Notes under the pieces: generated by a model
What the model saw: the letters and a program-made list of their open reading frames with translations, nothing else
Told to the model about the DNA's origin: nothing
The model's database searches: none
Made by a program: the position numbers and the translations under genes
Part shown: one piece after another, positions 34,950-47,005 of the stretch
How the letters are laid out: each line of letters starts with the position of its first letter
How positions within the stretch are numbered: position 1 is the first letter of the stretch
DNA from: Paraburkholderia caffeinitolerans
GTDB taxonomy: Bacteria; Pseudomonadota; Gammaproteobacteria; Burkholderiales; Burkholderiaceae
Direction of reading: 5' to 3'
DNA length: 64,000 nucleotides
Assembly (NCBI RefSeq): GCF_902859945.1
Contig: NZ_CADIKL010000013.1
Location: 108,280 to 172,279, forward strand

Positions 34950-36764
34950 ATGAACGCCCGACTTCCCGAAACGTCCACCATTCCCGAACGCATCGCCGCA
35001 CTGCGCGCCGCGATGGCTAGCGCGGGTGTCGACGCCGCGCTGGTGCCGTCCGCCGACCCGCACCTCTCCGAATACCTGCCGCGCCGCTGGCAGGGGCGCG
35101 AATGGCTTTCGGGCTTCACGGGCTCGGTAGGCACACTCGTCGTGACGAAGGATTTCGCGGGCGTGTGGGTGGACAGCCGTTACTGGGTGCAGGCCGACCA
35201 GCAACTCGCGGGCACGGGCATTCAGCTCATGAAGATGCTGGGCGGCCAGCAGAGCGCGCCGCACATCGACTGGCTCGCCCAGAACGTGCCGGCAGGCGGC
35301 TCGGTCGCGGTGGACGGCGCGGTGCTCGGCGTGGCGTCGGCGCGCGCCCTGGCCGAGGCGCTCGACGCGCGCGGCGTGAAGCTGCGCACCGATCTCGACT
35401 TGCTCGACGCCGTCTGGAGCGGCCGTCCTTCGCTGCCGCTCGAACCGGTCTACGAACACGTCGCGCCGCATGCGGACGCGCAGCGCGCGGGCAAGCTCGC
35501 GCAGGTGCGTGCCGCAATGCAGGAAAAGGGCGCGCAGTGGCACTTCATTTCGACGCTCGACGACCTCGCGTGGCTCTTCAACCTGCGTGGCGCCGATGTG
35601 AACTACAACCCCGTGTTCGTCGCTCACGCGTTGATCGGGCCGGATCAGGCGACGCTGTTTGTCGCAGATGGCAAGGTGCCGGCGGACCTCGCGCAATCGC
35701 TCGCGCGCGACAATGTGCGCGTCGCGCCTTACGCGCAGGCCGCCGATGCGCTGGCGGCGCTGCCCGCAGGCGAGTCCTTGCTGGTCGACCCGCGCCGCGT
35801 GACCTTCGGACTGCTGCAGGCGGTGTCCTCGGCGGTGAAGCGCGTGGAGGCCATTAACCCGAGCACGTTCTTCAAGTCGCGCAAGACCGCCGCTGAAGCT
35901 GAGCACGTGCGCGCCACGATGGAGCAGGACGGCGCGGCGCTGGCCGAATTCTTCGCGTGGTTCGAAGCGGCGCTGGGCCGCGAGACCATCACCGAACTCA
36001 CCATCGACGAAAAGCTCACCGCTGCCCGTAAGCGCCGCCCGGGCTTCGTTTCGCTCTCGTTCGCCACGATCGCCGGTTTCAACGCGAACGGCGCGATGCC
36101 GCACTACCGCGCCACGCCCGAATCGCACAGCGTGATCGAAGGCAACGGCCTGCTCCTGATCGACTCGGGCGGCCAGTATCTGGACGGCACGACCGACATC
36201 ACGCGCGTGGTGCCCATCGGCACGCCGAGCGCCGAGCAAAAGCGCGACTTCACGATCGTTCTCAAGGGCACGATGGCGCTCTCGCGCGCGCAGTTTCCGC
36301 GTGGTATCCGCTCGCCGATGCTCGACGCGATCGCGCGCGCGCCGATCTGGGAAGCGGGCGCCGACTACGGCCATGGCACCGGCCACGGCGTGGGCTATTT
36401 CCTGAATGTGCACGAAGGCCCGCAGGTCATTTCGCACTACGCGCCGGCCGAGCCGTGGACCGCGATGGAGGAGGGCATGATCACCTCGGTCGAGCCGGGC
36501 CTCTACCGGCCGGGCAAGTGGGGCGTGCGCATCGAAAACCTCGTCTTGAACCAGAGCGCGGGGACCACTGAATTCGGTGATTTCCTGAAGTTCGAAACGC
36601 TCACGCTGTGCCCGATCGACACGCGCTGTATCGATCTCACGCTCCTGCGCGAAGACGAGCGCGAGTGGCTCAACGCGTATCACCAGACGGTGCGCGTGCG
36701 CATCGCGCCGCATGTTTCGGGCGACGCGCTCGCGTGGCTCGAAAAGCGCACGCAGCCGATCTGA
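34950..36764 (+). CDS. pepP: Xaa-Pro aminopeptidase P (M24B)
   Basis: A 604-residue, three-domain aminopeptidase P of the long APP1 type. Two creatinase N-like domains (residues 1-300) precede the pita-bread catalytic domain. Metal ligands are visible in LLIDSGGQYLDGTTDITR (two Asp), HGTGHGVGYFLNVHEGP (His), ITSVEPGLYRPG (Glu) and VRIENLVL (Glu). It removes N-terminal residues that precede proline. The frame is open 63 codons further upstream, but ATG 34950 gives the family N-terminus (IPERIAALRAAM...) and has a GCAGGTGAA site before it. Confidence 0.95.
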   Translation: MNARLPETSTIPERIAALRAAMASAGVDAALVPSADPHLSEYLPRRWQGREWLSGFTGSVGTLVVTKDFAGVWVDSRYWVQADQQLAGTGIQLMKMLGGQQSAPHIDWLAQNVPAGGSVAVDGAVLGVASARALAEALDARGVKLRTDLDLLDAVWSGRPSLPLEPVYEHVAPHADAQRAGKLAQVRAAMQEKGAQWHFISTLDDLAWLFNLRGADVNYNPVFVAHALIGPDQATLFVADGKVPADLAQSLARDNVRVAPYAQAADALAALPAGESLLVDPRRVTFGLLQAVSSAVKRVEAINPSTFFKSRKTAAEAEHVRATMEQDGAALAEFFAWFEAALGRETITELTIDEKLTAARKRRPGFVSLSFATIAGFNANGAMPHYRATPESHSVIEGNGLLLIDSGGQYLDGTTDITRVVPIGTPSAEQKRDFTIVLKGTMALSRAQFPRGIRSPMLDAIARAPIWEAGADYGHGTGHGVGYFLNVHEGPQVISHYAPAEPWTAMEEGMITSVEPGLYRPGKWGVRIENLVLNQSAGTTEFGDFLKFETLTLCPIDTRCIDLTLLREDEREWLNAYHQTVRVRIAPHVSGDALAWLEKRTQPI

Positions 36765-36801
36765 TTGACGTTAAACGAAACCCAGGGCGGAGCGCAAAGG
36801 C

Positions 36802-37425
36802 ATGGCGATCAAGGCAGTGGTGTTCGATTTCGGCGGGGTGCTGGTGGACTGGAGCCCCGAGTATCTGTATCGCAAGCTGATTCCCGACGACGACGAGCGC
36901 CGCTGGTTTCTCACCCATGTTTGTGCGATGGACTGGGTGGTGCGCCAAGACGGCGGCGAGCCGATCGCCGTGGGCACCGAGGAATTGGTGACCCGGTTCC
37001 CCGAGCACGAAGCGCTCATTCGCGCGTTCTACGAGCGCTGGCACGAGATGATCGGTGGCTTGCTCGAAGGCGGCGTGGCGACCTTCGAGCGGCTGGAAGC
37101 GGCCAACGTGCCGATCTTCGGGCTCACGAACTGGTCGGCCGAGACGTTTCCGTGGGCGTGGGAGCGCTTCGGCATCTTGCGGCGCTGCCGCGATATCGTC
37201 GTCTCGGGACGCGTGAAGCTCGTGAAGCCCGATCCGGCGATCTTCCACGAAATGTTTCGCCGCATCGAGGCGCAGTTGCCGGGCGTGAGAGCCGGCGAAC
37301 TCGTCTTCATCGACGACAACGCGCACAACATTCAGGCCGCCACGGCGCTGGGCTGGCACGGCGTGCATCACACGAGCAACACGGCCACTGACGCGAAGCT
37401 GCGCGAACTGGGCCTGCCGGTCTAA
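36802..37425 (+). CDS. HAD-superfamily hydrolase (YihX-like phosphatase)
   Basis: Predicted 207 residues. Motif I is VVFDFGGVLVDW (nucleophile Asp at residue 9); the second Asp of the DxD motif is replaced by Gly, as in YihX-type HAD proteins. Motif II is IFGLTNWS, motif III lysine VKLVKPDPAIF and motif IV FIDDNAHNIQAA. Relatives dephosphorylate sugar phosphates such as glucose-1-phosphate, but the substrate here is not known. It follows pepP by 37 bases and is closed by a strong terminator. Confidence 0.9.
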   Translation: MAIKAVVFDFGGVLVDWSPEYLYRKLIPDDDERRWFLTHVCAMDWVVRQDGGEPIAVGTEELVTRFPEHEALIRAFYERWHEMIGGLLEGGVATFERLEAANVPIFGLTNWSAETFPWAWERFGILRRCRDIVVSGRVKLVKPDPAIFHEMFRRIEAQLPGVRAGELVFIDDNAHNIQAATALGWHGVHHTSNTATDAKLRELGLPV

Positions 37426-37453
37426 GCTGTTCGCTCGCGTGTGCACAAAGCAG

Positions 37454-37489
37454 AACGGCGGCCACACGTGAGTGTGGCCGCCGTTTTTT
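37454..37489. terminator. Intrinsic terminator after the HAD gene
   Basis: A perfect 14-bp stem (37454-37467 with 37472-37485), loop GTGA, running into six T residues. It lies between convergent genes. Confidence 0.9.
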
Positions 37490-37528
37490 CTTCGCCTGAT
37501 TCAACCGCCGGGAGCCCCGGCGCGTCAA

Positions 37529-39193
<1,665 letters not shown>

Positions 39194-39234
39194 GAGTTGT
39201 GTCTTTGGAAACGGGAGGAAAGGGGGCGTTGCGC

Positions 39235-40329
39235 TTAAACGTTGAACAGGAAGTTCATCACGTCGCCGTCGTGGACGACATATTCCTTGCCTTCGGCGCG
39301 CATCTTGCCGGCTTCCTTCGCGCCGGTTTCGCCCTTGAACTGGATGAAGTCGTTGAACGCGATGGTCTGCGCGCGAATGAAGCCGCGCTCGAAGTCGGTG
39401 TGGATCACGCCGGCCGCCTGCGGAGCGGTGTCGCCGACGTGAATCGTCCACGCGCGCACTTCCTTCACACCCGCCGTGAAGTACGTTTGCAGGCCGAGCA
39501 GCTTGAAACCCGCGCGGATCACGCGGTCGAGGCCCGGCTCGTCCATGCCCATGTCGGCGAGGAAGGCGATCTTGTCTTCGTCTTCGAGGTCCGCGATTTC
39601 GGCTTCGATTGCCGCGCACACGGCCACCACCGGCGCGCCTTCGGCTTCGGCGTGCTTGCGCACCGCTTCGAGGTACGGATTGTTCTCGAAGCCGTCGTCC
39701 TTCACGTTCGCGACGTACATGGTCTTCTTCGCGGTGATCAGGCAGAACGGCTTGAGCAGCGCCTGTTCGTCTTCGTTCAGGTCGAGCCCGCGCACGGGCT
39801 TGGCCTGATCGAGTTGCGCGCGCACTTTTTCCAGCACGGCGACGAGTTTCGCCGCTTCCTTGTCGTTGCCCGACTTGGCGGCCTTCGAGTAGCGCGTGAG
39901 CGCCTTTTCGACGGTGCTGAGGTCGGCGAGTGCGAGTTCGGTGTTGATGACTTCGATGTCGGCGATCGGATCGACCTTGCCCGCGACGTGGATCACGTTT
40001 TCGTCTTCGAAGCAGCGCACGACGTGCGTGATGGCGTCCGTTTCGCGGATGTTCGCGAGGAACTGGTTGCCGAGGCCTTCGCCCTTGCTCGCGCCGGCGA
40101 CCAGACCCGCGATGTCGACGAACTCGACCACGGACGGCACCACGCGCTCGGGCTTGACGATCTCGGCGAGCGCCTTCAGGCGCGGATCCGGCACTTCGAC
40201 CACGCCGACGTTCGGCTCGATCGTGCAAAACGGGTAGTTTTCAGCCGCGATGCCGGCCTTGGTCAGCGCGTTGAACAGGGTGGACTTGCCGACGTTGGGC
40301 AAGCCGACGATGCCGCATTGGAGGCTCAT
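39235..40329 (-). CDS. ychF: Redox-regulated ATPase YchF
   Basis: A 364-residue Obg-family P-loop protein. G1 is [15 protein letters not shown] near the N-terminus; the specificity motif is the YchF-type NVKDDG/NVxE element rather than NKxD, consistent with ATP preference. A C-terminal TGS domain includes [37 protein letters not shown]. It associates with ribosomes and stress control. It sits just upstream of ettA on the same strand with 41 bases between. Confidence 0.97.
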   Translation of the reverse strand: MSLQCGIVGLPNVGKSTLFNALTKAGIAAENYPFCTIEPNVGVVEVPDPRLKALAEIVKPERVVPSVVEFVDIAGLVAGASKGEGLGNQFLANIRETDAITHVVRCFEDENVIHVAGKVDPIADIEVINTELALADLSTVEKALTRYSKAAKSGNDKEAAKLVAVLEKVRAQLDQAKPVRGLDLNEDEQALLKPFCLITAKKTMYVANVKDDGFENNPYLEAVRKHAEAEGAPVVAVCAAIEAEIADLEDEDKIAFLADMGMDEPGLDRVIRAGFKLLGLQTYFTAGVKEVRAWTIHVGDTAPQAAGVIHTDFERGFIRAQTIAFNDFIQFKGETGAKEAGKMRAEGKEYVVHDGDVMNFLFNV

Positions 40330-40612
40330 GAAAAACCTTTTTGAATCAGTTGGTTACGGCAGGTCGTCGTATCGTTTGCTGTCCGGCGAGGGCCGGAACG
40401 CGACAGCCGCAAGGTGAATTCGGGGACGAGTCAAAGCGTGCGCATGCGGCCGGGAAGCCGACGATTTTGCACGGATTTTGTGCTCGAAAAGTGGCAATTG
40501 TAACCCGTTCGCGGGCGTTGATCGGCGCGCTCGCATGGGAAGCGTCGACGGACCTGGGCGGTCGGCAAGGACCGGGCAAGCACCATGCAAACGCGTTCCG
40601 AAAGCAGCGTGC
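40330..40612. other. 283-base gap between ychF and hmp
   Basis: No gene convinces me. On the minus strand there is a TACAAT-like -10 without a clear -35 near 40500 that could serve ychF. Nothing else stands out. Confidence 0.35.
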
Positions 40613-41872
<1,260 letters not shown>

Positions 41873-42007
41873 CTAGGCAGTGGTTTTGAGATCGGCAAGG
41901 CGGGTCGAATCGGGGCCGCGCCGTGCCGCCTCTCCGACCCCGCTGCGACACCTCACCGCGCCCTTGCCGCGCCGCAATCCACGCCGCAATCGGCCGCCCA
42001 TCCGGCC

Positions 42008-42035
42008 CTGTCAGATTACCCCCCGCAGCTATAAT
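42008..42035 (+). promoter_or_regulatory. Promoter immediately before the UbiH-type gene (possible leaderless mRNA)
   Basis: A perfect TATAAT at 42030-42035 with CTGTCA 16 bases upstream (42008-42013). The ATG of the next gene is at 42042, about where transcription should begin, so the mRNA may lack a 5' leader. Confidence 0.5.
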
Positions 42036-42041
42036 GCGCGG

Positions 42042-43214
42042 ATGACTTCGACCAACCAGACCTTTGACGTCGCCGTGATTGGCGGCGGGCTCGTCGGCAA
42101 GGCGGCGGCGCTCGCGCTGACCCAAGGGGGCTTGCGTGTGGCGCTGCTCGCGCAGCCGTGCGCACCGCTGCCCGCCGGCGCCGTTTTCGATGCGCGCGTC
42201 TATGCCTTTTCGCGCAGCTCGCATGCGCTGTTCGAGCGTCTGAGGGTCTGGCAGGCGGTCGATGCCGCTCGCCTCACGCCGGTCTACGACATGCGCGTGT
42301 TCGGCGACGCTGCTGCCGAGCTGCATTTTTCCGCGTATCAGGCGTCGGTCGCGCAGCTTGCCTGGATCGCCGAATCGTCGCTGGTCGAGCGCGCGTTCGA
42401 CGCGGCGCTGCATTTCCAGCCCAATCTCACGTGGATCGATTCGCGCGCGCAGACGCTCGACGTGATGCCCGACGCCGCCGTGATCGGTCTTGCGAACGGC
42501 CGCACGATCGAGGCCGATCTCGCCGTGGGCGCCGATGGCGCGCATTCGTGGGTGCGTGCGCAGATCGGCTCGAAGGTCGAGCGCCGCGATTACCGGCAGA
42601 CCGGCGTGGTCGCCAACTTCCGCGCGGAACGCCCGCACGGCGAATGCGCTTATCAATGGTTCCGGGAGGGCGAGATCGTCGCGCTGCTGCCGCTGCCGGA
42701 CCAGCATGTTTCGCTGGTCTGGTCGGCGCAAACGGAGCATGCCGACGAACTGCTCAAGCTCGACCCGGAACAGCTCGCCGCCGAAGTCGAGCGCGTGACG
42801 CAGAGGCTGCATGGCACGCTCGAATGCGTGACGCCGGCGCGCGGCTTCCCGCTCGCCTTGCAGACCGTCGACCGCCTGGTTGCGCCGCGCGTCGCGCTGG
42901 TTGGCGACGCCGCGCACCTGATTCACCCGCTCGCGGGGCAGGGCGTGAACCTGGGGCTACGCGACGTGACCGCGCTCGTAGACGTCATCGCGCAAAAAGA
43001 AGCGTTCCGCGACCTCGGCGACCTCGTGCTGCTGCGCCGCTACGAACGCGGCCGCCGCGAGGACATCCAGAAGCTCGTGATCGCCACCGATGGCCTGCAG
43101 CGTCTCTTTTCGGTGCCCGGCACGTTCGCGCGCGCGCTGCGCAACACGGGCATGGCGTTCGTCGGCGCGCAGCCGCTCGTCAAGCGCTGGCTGGTGGCGT
43201 CGGCGCTCGGCTGA
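42042..43214 (+). CDS. UbiH/UbiF/COQ6-family FAD-dependent hydroxylase
   Basis: Predicted 390 residues. The N-terminal FAD-binding motif is DVAVIGGGLVGKAAALALTQGG, the DG motif is AVGADGAHSWVRAQ, and the GD motif LVGDAAHLIHPLAGQGVNLGLRDV, the three fingerprints of aromatic hydroxylases in ubiquinone synthesis. Which ring position it hydroxylates (C1, C5 or C6) cannot be told. A longer frame starting at 41880 is Arg/Pro-rich and unlike the family; ATG 42042 is used. dsbC follows 184 bases later. Confidence 0.92.
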   Translation: MTSTNQTFDVAVIGGGLVGKAAALALTQGGLRVALLAQPCAPLPAGAVFDARVYAFSRSSHALFERLRVWQAVDAARLTPVYDMRVFGDAAAELHFSAYQASVAQLAWIAESSLVERAFDAALHFQPNLTWIDSRAQTLDVMPDAAVIGLANGRTIEADLAVGADGAHSWVRAQIGSKVERRDYRQTGVVANFRAERPHGECAYQWFREGEIVALLPLPDQHVSLVWSAQTEHADELLKLDPEQLAAEVERVTQRLHGTLECVTPARGFPLALQTVDRLVAPRVALVGDAAHLIHPLAGQGVNLGLRDVTALVDVIAQKEAFRDLGDLVLLRRYERGRREDIQKLVIATDGLQRLFSVPGTFARALRNTGMAFVGAQPLVKRWLVASALG

Positions 43215-43398
43215 GCGCTGAGCGTTCAGAGGCATCGCCAACGCTCACCGACAGCGCCGCAGCGGGTATTTCGCGTGCTCCAGCGCCGGGCGGCTTAGAA
43301 TGAACATCTCTGGCCAAGGGCCACGTCGGGATCGAATTTCACCCGGAACGCTTCATGCGCCACCTGCGCGAAGCGTCCCAGAATCAGGAAAGCATCAC

Positions 43399-44130
43399 AT
43401 GCAAAAGCGTATTCGCATTGCCGCGTTTGCCCTCGCGGCGGCCATTTCGGTGCTCGGCTGCTCGGCGCAGGCCGACCAGACCACCGACAAAATCAAGGCT
43501 ACGCTGCAATCGCGCCTCGGCGTGGATGGCGGCGACATCAAGAGCATCAGCAAGGCGCCGATGGCGGGTCTCTACGAGGTGAACCTCGGCACGCAGATCA
43601 TCTATAGCGACGCCAATGGCGATTACGTGCTCACGGGCGATCTCGTCGATACCAAGGCGCACCGCAATCTCACCGAAGCGCGCCTGGCCGAACTCAACAA
43701 GGTCGACTTCTCGAAGCTGCCGCTCGAGAACGCGGTGAAGGTCGTGAAGGGCAACGGCAAGCGCCAGATGGCGGTGTTCTCCGATCCGAACTGCCCGTAC
43801 TGCCATCAGCTCGAAAGCACGCTCAAGTCGATCGACAACGTGACGGTCTACACCTTCCTGTACCCCGTGCTGTCCGAAGACTCCACGACGAAGTCGAAGT
43901 CGATCTGGTGCTCGGCCGACCGCGCGAAGGCGTGGGAGTCGTGGATGATCGATCGCAAGGCGCCCACCGCCGCGGGCACCTGTAACACCGCCGCCATCGA
44001 CAGCAATCTCAAGCTCGGCGCAAAGATGAACGTGACCGGCACGCCCACCGTGATCCTCGCGGACGGCACCCGCCTGCCGGGCGCGGTCAGTGCCGACCGG
44101 CTCGAAAGCGCTCTCGGCGCCGTGCGCTGA
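43399..44130 (+). CDS. dsbC: Thiol:disulfide interchange protein DsbC
   Basis: A 243-residue periplasmic disulfide isomerase. An N-terminal export signal (residues 1-26) ends either at a signal peptidase I site after SAQA or at a lipobox-like VLGC; the two cannot be separated by eye. The dimerisation domain (about 27-90) precedes a thioredoxin-fold domain with the CPYC active site (132-135) and cis-proline in TGTPTVILADG. AGGAAAG precedes the ATG. A terminator follows. Confidence 0.95.
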   Translation: MQKRIRIAAFALAAAISVLGCSAQADQTTDKIKATLQSRLGVDGGDIKSISKAPMAGLYEVNLGTQIIYSDANGDYVLTGDLVDTKAHRNLTEARLAELNKVDFSKLPLENAVKVVKGNGKRQMAVFSDPNCPYCHQLESTLKSIDNVTVYTFLYPVLSEDSTTKSKSIWCSADRAKAWESWMIDRKAPTAAGTCNTAAIDSNLKLGAKMNVTGTPTVILADGTRLPGAVSADRLESALGAVR

Positions 44131-44146
44131 AGCCCTGACCGAATCT

Positions 44147-44176
44147 GCCGGCCGCTTTTGCGGCCGGTGCTTTTTT
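44147..44176 (+). terminator. Intrinsic terminator after dsbC
   Basis: An 8-bp GC stem (CCGGCCGC with GCGGCCGG, 44148-44155/44160-44167) with TTTT loop, followed within three bases by TTTTTT. Confidence 0.85.
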
Positions 44177-44291
44177 GCCCACTGTTTTTTTCGTATGCCT
44201 GCGGTTGCCGCGCGTGAGCTTGCCGCGCGGCGTTCGCTGCAATCACCGCGATTACAGCATTCGCTAACCGAACCCGTCCCCGATCCCGCCG

Positions 44292-46082
44292 ATGAAGCCG
44301 ATCCGATACACCATCGTCCCGAAGAACCCCGCCGCGCACCTGTTCGAAGTGACGCTCACCATCGAGGATCCCGCGCCGGACGGCCAGTGCTTCATGCTGC
44401 CTGTGTGGATTCCGGGCAGCTACATGGTGCGCGAATTCGCGCGCAACATCGTCACGATGCGCGCGACCAACGAAGCGGGCCGCAAGGTGCGCATCAGCAA
44501 GACCGACAAGCACACGTGGCAGGCCGCGCCCGTGAAGGGCGCGCTCACACTGCGCTACGAGGTTTATGCGTGGGACCTGTCGGTGCGGGCCGCGCATCTG
44601 GACGACACGGTTGGCTTCTTCAACGGCACGAGCGTGTTTCTCGCGGCGCTCGGCCATGAAGGCGCGCAGCACGTGGTCGACATCCAGCGCCCCGATGGCC
44701 ACGCGTATCGCCACTGGCGCGTCGCCACTGCGCTCGCGGAGGCGCGCGGCACCAAACGCTACGGCTTTGGCGAATACACGGCGTCGGGCTACGACGAGCT
44801 GATCGACCACCCCGTCACGCTGGGCGAATTCACGCTCGCGAGCTTCAAGGCGCACGGCGTGCCGCACGACATCGTGATCGCGGGCCGCGTGGTGGCGCTC
44901 GATACCGAACGCCTCTCCGCCGACCTGAAGAAGATCTGCGAGGCGCAGATCGCGCTGTTCGAGCCGCGCACCAAGCGCGCGCCAATGGAGCGCTACGTGT
45001 TCATGACGCAGGCCGTGAGCGACGGCTACGGCGGGCTCGAGCATCGCGCATCCACGGCGCTCATTTGCAACCGCACCGATCTGCCGGTCAAAGGTAAGAC
45101 CGAGATGTCCGAGGGCTACCGGACCTATCTGGGGTTGTGCAGCCACGAGTACTTCCATACGTGGAACGTGAAGCGCATCAAGCCCGCCGCGTTCGCGCCG
45201 TACGATCTCACGCGTGAGGACTACACCTCGCTGCTGTGGCTCTTCGAAGGCTTCACGTCCTATTACGACGACCTGATGCTGGTGCGCAGCGGCCTCATTT
45301 CCGTAGACGAATACTTCGGCCTCCTCGGCAAGACCGTCGGCGGCGTGCTGCGTGGCGCGGGGCGTCTGAAGCAGAGCGTGGCCGAAAGCTCGTTCGACGC
45401 GTGGATCAAGTACTACCGACAGGACGAGAACGCGTCGAATGCGATCGTGAGCTACTACACGAAGGGCTCGCTCGTCGCGCTCGCATTCGATCTCGCCATC
45501 CGCACGGAAACCAGCGGACGCAAGTCGCTCGACGACGTGATGCGCCTCCTGTGGCAACGCTACGGCCGCGACTTCTATCGCGGCAAGCCGGTGGGCGTGG
45601 GCGAGGACGATGTCGAGGCGCTGATCGCTGAGGCAACCGGCGTGGAACTGGGCAGCCTGTTCGCCGACGCCGTGCGCGGCACGCGCGATTTGCCGCTCGC
45701 CACGCTGTTCGAGGGGCTGGGCGTGACGCTCGAAGGCGAGCCCGAGCGCGGCGCGAAGCCGTCGCTGGGCGCGCGCCTGCGCGGCGGCGCCGAAGCTTCG
45801 ATCGCGGTCGTCTATGAGGGCGGCGCGGCGCAAAAGGCGGGGCTTTCGGCCGGCGACGCGCTCATGGCGCTCGACGGCCTGCGCGTTACGGGCGCGAATC
45901 TCGATACGCTGCTCGCGCGCTACCAGCCGGGCGCCAAGGTGGAAATCCACGCGTTCCGCCGCGACGAGCTGCGCGTCGCGCGCCTGACGCTCGACGCGCC
46001 CGAGATCGCACGCTACAAGCTCACGGTCACCGACAAGCGTCCGGCGCCGCGCGCGCTGCGCGAGCGCTGGCTGGCGGCTTGA
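44292..46082 (+). CDS. M61 glycyl aminopeptidase-like protease with PDZ domain
   Basis: Predicted 596 residues. An N-terminal beta-rich domain (1-180) precedes the metallopeptidase core with the zinc motif SHEYFH (His285, His289) and the third ligand Glu in WLFEGFTSYYDD. A PDZ domain lies near 480-565 (AVVYEGGAAQKAGLSAGDALMALDG). No signal peptide is evident, so it is probably cytoplasmic. Family members prefer N-terminal Gly or Ala; the cellular role is unknown. Confidence 0.92.
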   Translation: MKPIRYTIVPKNPAAHLFEVTLTIEDPAPDGQCFMLPVWIPGSYMVREFARNIVTMRATNEAGRKVRISKTDKHTWQAAPVKGALTLRYEVYAWDLSVRAAHLDDTVGFFNGTSVFLAALGHEGAQHVVDIQRPDGHAYRHWRVATALAEARGTKRYGFGEYTASGYDELIDHPVTLGEFTLASFKAHGVPHDIVIAGRVVALDTERLSADLKKICEAQIALFEPRTKRAPMERYVFMTQAVSDGYGGLEHRASTALICNRTDLPVKGKTEMSEGYRTYLGLCSHEYFHTWNVKRIKPAAFAPYDLTREDYTSLLWLFEGFTSYYDDLMLVRSGLISVDEYFGLLGKTVGGVLRGAGRLKQSVAESSFDAWIKYYRQDENASNAIVSYYTKGSLVALAFDLAIRTETSGRKSLDDVMRLLWQRYGRDFYRGKPVGVGEDDVEALIAEATGVELGSLFADAVRGTRDLPLATLFEGLGVTLEGEPERGAKPSLGARLRGGAEASIAVVYEGGAAQKAGLSAGDALMALDGLRVTGANLDTLLARYQPGAKVEIHAFRRDELRVARLTLDAPEIARYKLTVTDKRPAPRALRERWLAA

Positions 46083-46115
46083 GCGTACGCGGAGCGGGCG
46101 CTCGGCCCGCTTCGG

Positions 46116-46160
46116 AAAGAAAGGCGACAGGGCGATCCGGCCCCGTCGCCTTTCTTTTTT
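46116..46160 (+). terminator. Intrinsic terminator after the M61 peptidase gene
   Basis: A perfect 13-bp outer stem (46116-46128 with 46145-46157) with further GGG/CCC pairing inside, ending in a T-run to 46160. Confidence 0.88.
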
Positions 46161-46286
46161 GGTTTTCTCGATTGTTCTATCGCTGCAACAATCCGTCATC
46201 GGCGGACTACTTTTTCGGGGCGTGGCAAATAAACACAATGGCCTCACTCGCGCAACGTTGCGCAAACGACACCCGAAGGAGTCACC

Positions 46287-46883
46287 ATGACCACCATCCT
46301 GCAAATCAATTCCGCCGCTCGCTCGCAAGGCGCCCAGTCGACGCTGCTCGTCAACGAATTGACGACCAAGCTCCAGCAATCGAACCCGGGTGCGAAGGTT
46401 GTCACGCGCAACCTGCAAGCCGATCCGCTGCCGCACCTCGACGACGCCGTGCTCGGCGCGTTCTTCACGCCGGTCGAGCAGCGCACGCCGGAGCAGCAGG
46501 CCATCGCCGCACGCAGCGAAGCGCTGATTGCCGAACTGCAAGCTGCGGACGTCATCGTGATTGGCGCGCCGATGTACAACTTCGGCATTTCGTCGCAACT
46601 GAAGACCTACTTCGACTGGATCGCACGCGCTGGCATCACGTTCCAGTACACCGCGAACGGCCCCGTGGGCCTCGTCACGGGCAAGAAGGTGATCGTGGTT
46701 TCGGCGCGCGGCGGCAAGTATCACGGCACGCCGAACGACAGCCAGACGCCGTACCTCAAGTCGTTCCTCGGCTTCCTCGGCATGACCGACGTGAGCTTCA
46801 TCTACGCCGAAGGCCTGAACATGGGCCCGGAAGCCGCCGGTGCAGCGCTCGCGAGCGCACGTGAGGCAATTGCGGCGGCCTGA
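46287..46883 (+). CDS. azoR: FMN-dependent NADH:quinone oxidoreductase / azoreductase
   Basis: A 198-residue flavodoxin-fold protein of the AzoR family. FMN contacts lie in [14 protein letters not shown] (residues 6-19) and [29 protein letters not shown] (about 94-122); a further motif is [11 protein letters not shown] near 143. It uses NADH to reduce quinones and azo compounds, probably protecting against thiol or quinone stress. Stand-alone gene with its own terminator. Confidence 0.93.
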   Translation: MTTILQINSAARSQGAQSTLLVNELTTKLQQSNPGAKVVTRNLQADPLPHLDDAVLGAFFTPVEQRTPEQQAIAARSEALIAELQAADVIVIGAPMYNFGISSQLKTYFDWIARAGITFQYTANGPVGLVTGKKVIVVSARGGKYHGTPNDSQTPYLKSFLGFLGMTDVSFIYAEGLNMGPEAAGAALASAREAIAAA

Positions 46884-46945
46884 GCGGCTGCTGTGAAGTG
46901 AAGCCGATGCGGTGCGTTATTGCGCCGTATCGCATGCAGTAAAGC

Positions 46946-46979
46946 AAAAACGCCACGAAGCGTGCTTCGTGGCGTTTTT
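46946..46979. terminator. Bidirectional terminator between azoR and ung
   Basis: A perfect 15-bp stem, AAAAACGCCACGAAG (46946-46960) with CTTCGTGGCGTTTTT (46965-46979), loop CGTG. Confidence 0.92.
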
Positions 46980-47005
46980 CATTGTGCGCGGCGTGCTTCG
47001 CTGCG

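Noticed and set aside
43848..46724. A 958-codon open frame antisense to dsbC and the M61 peptidase
   Set aside because: It mirrors two well-supported genes; the product is His/Arg/Ala-rich without domains, which is what strong G/C third-position bias produces on the opposite strand.
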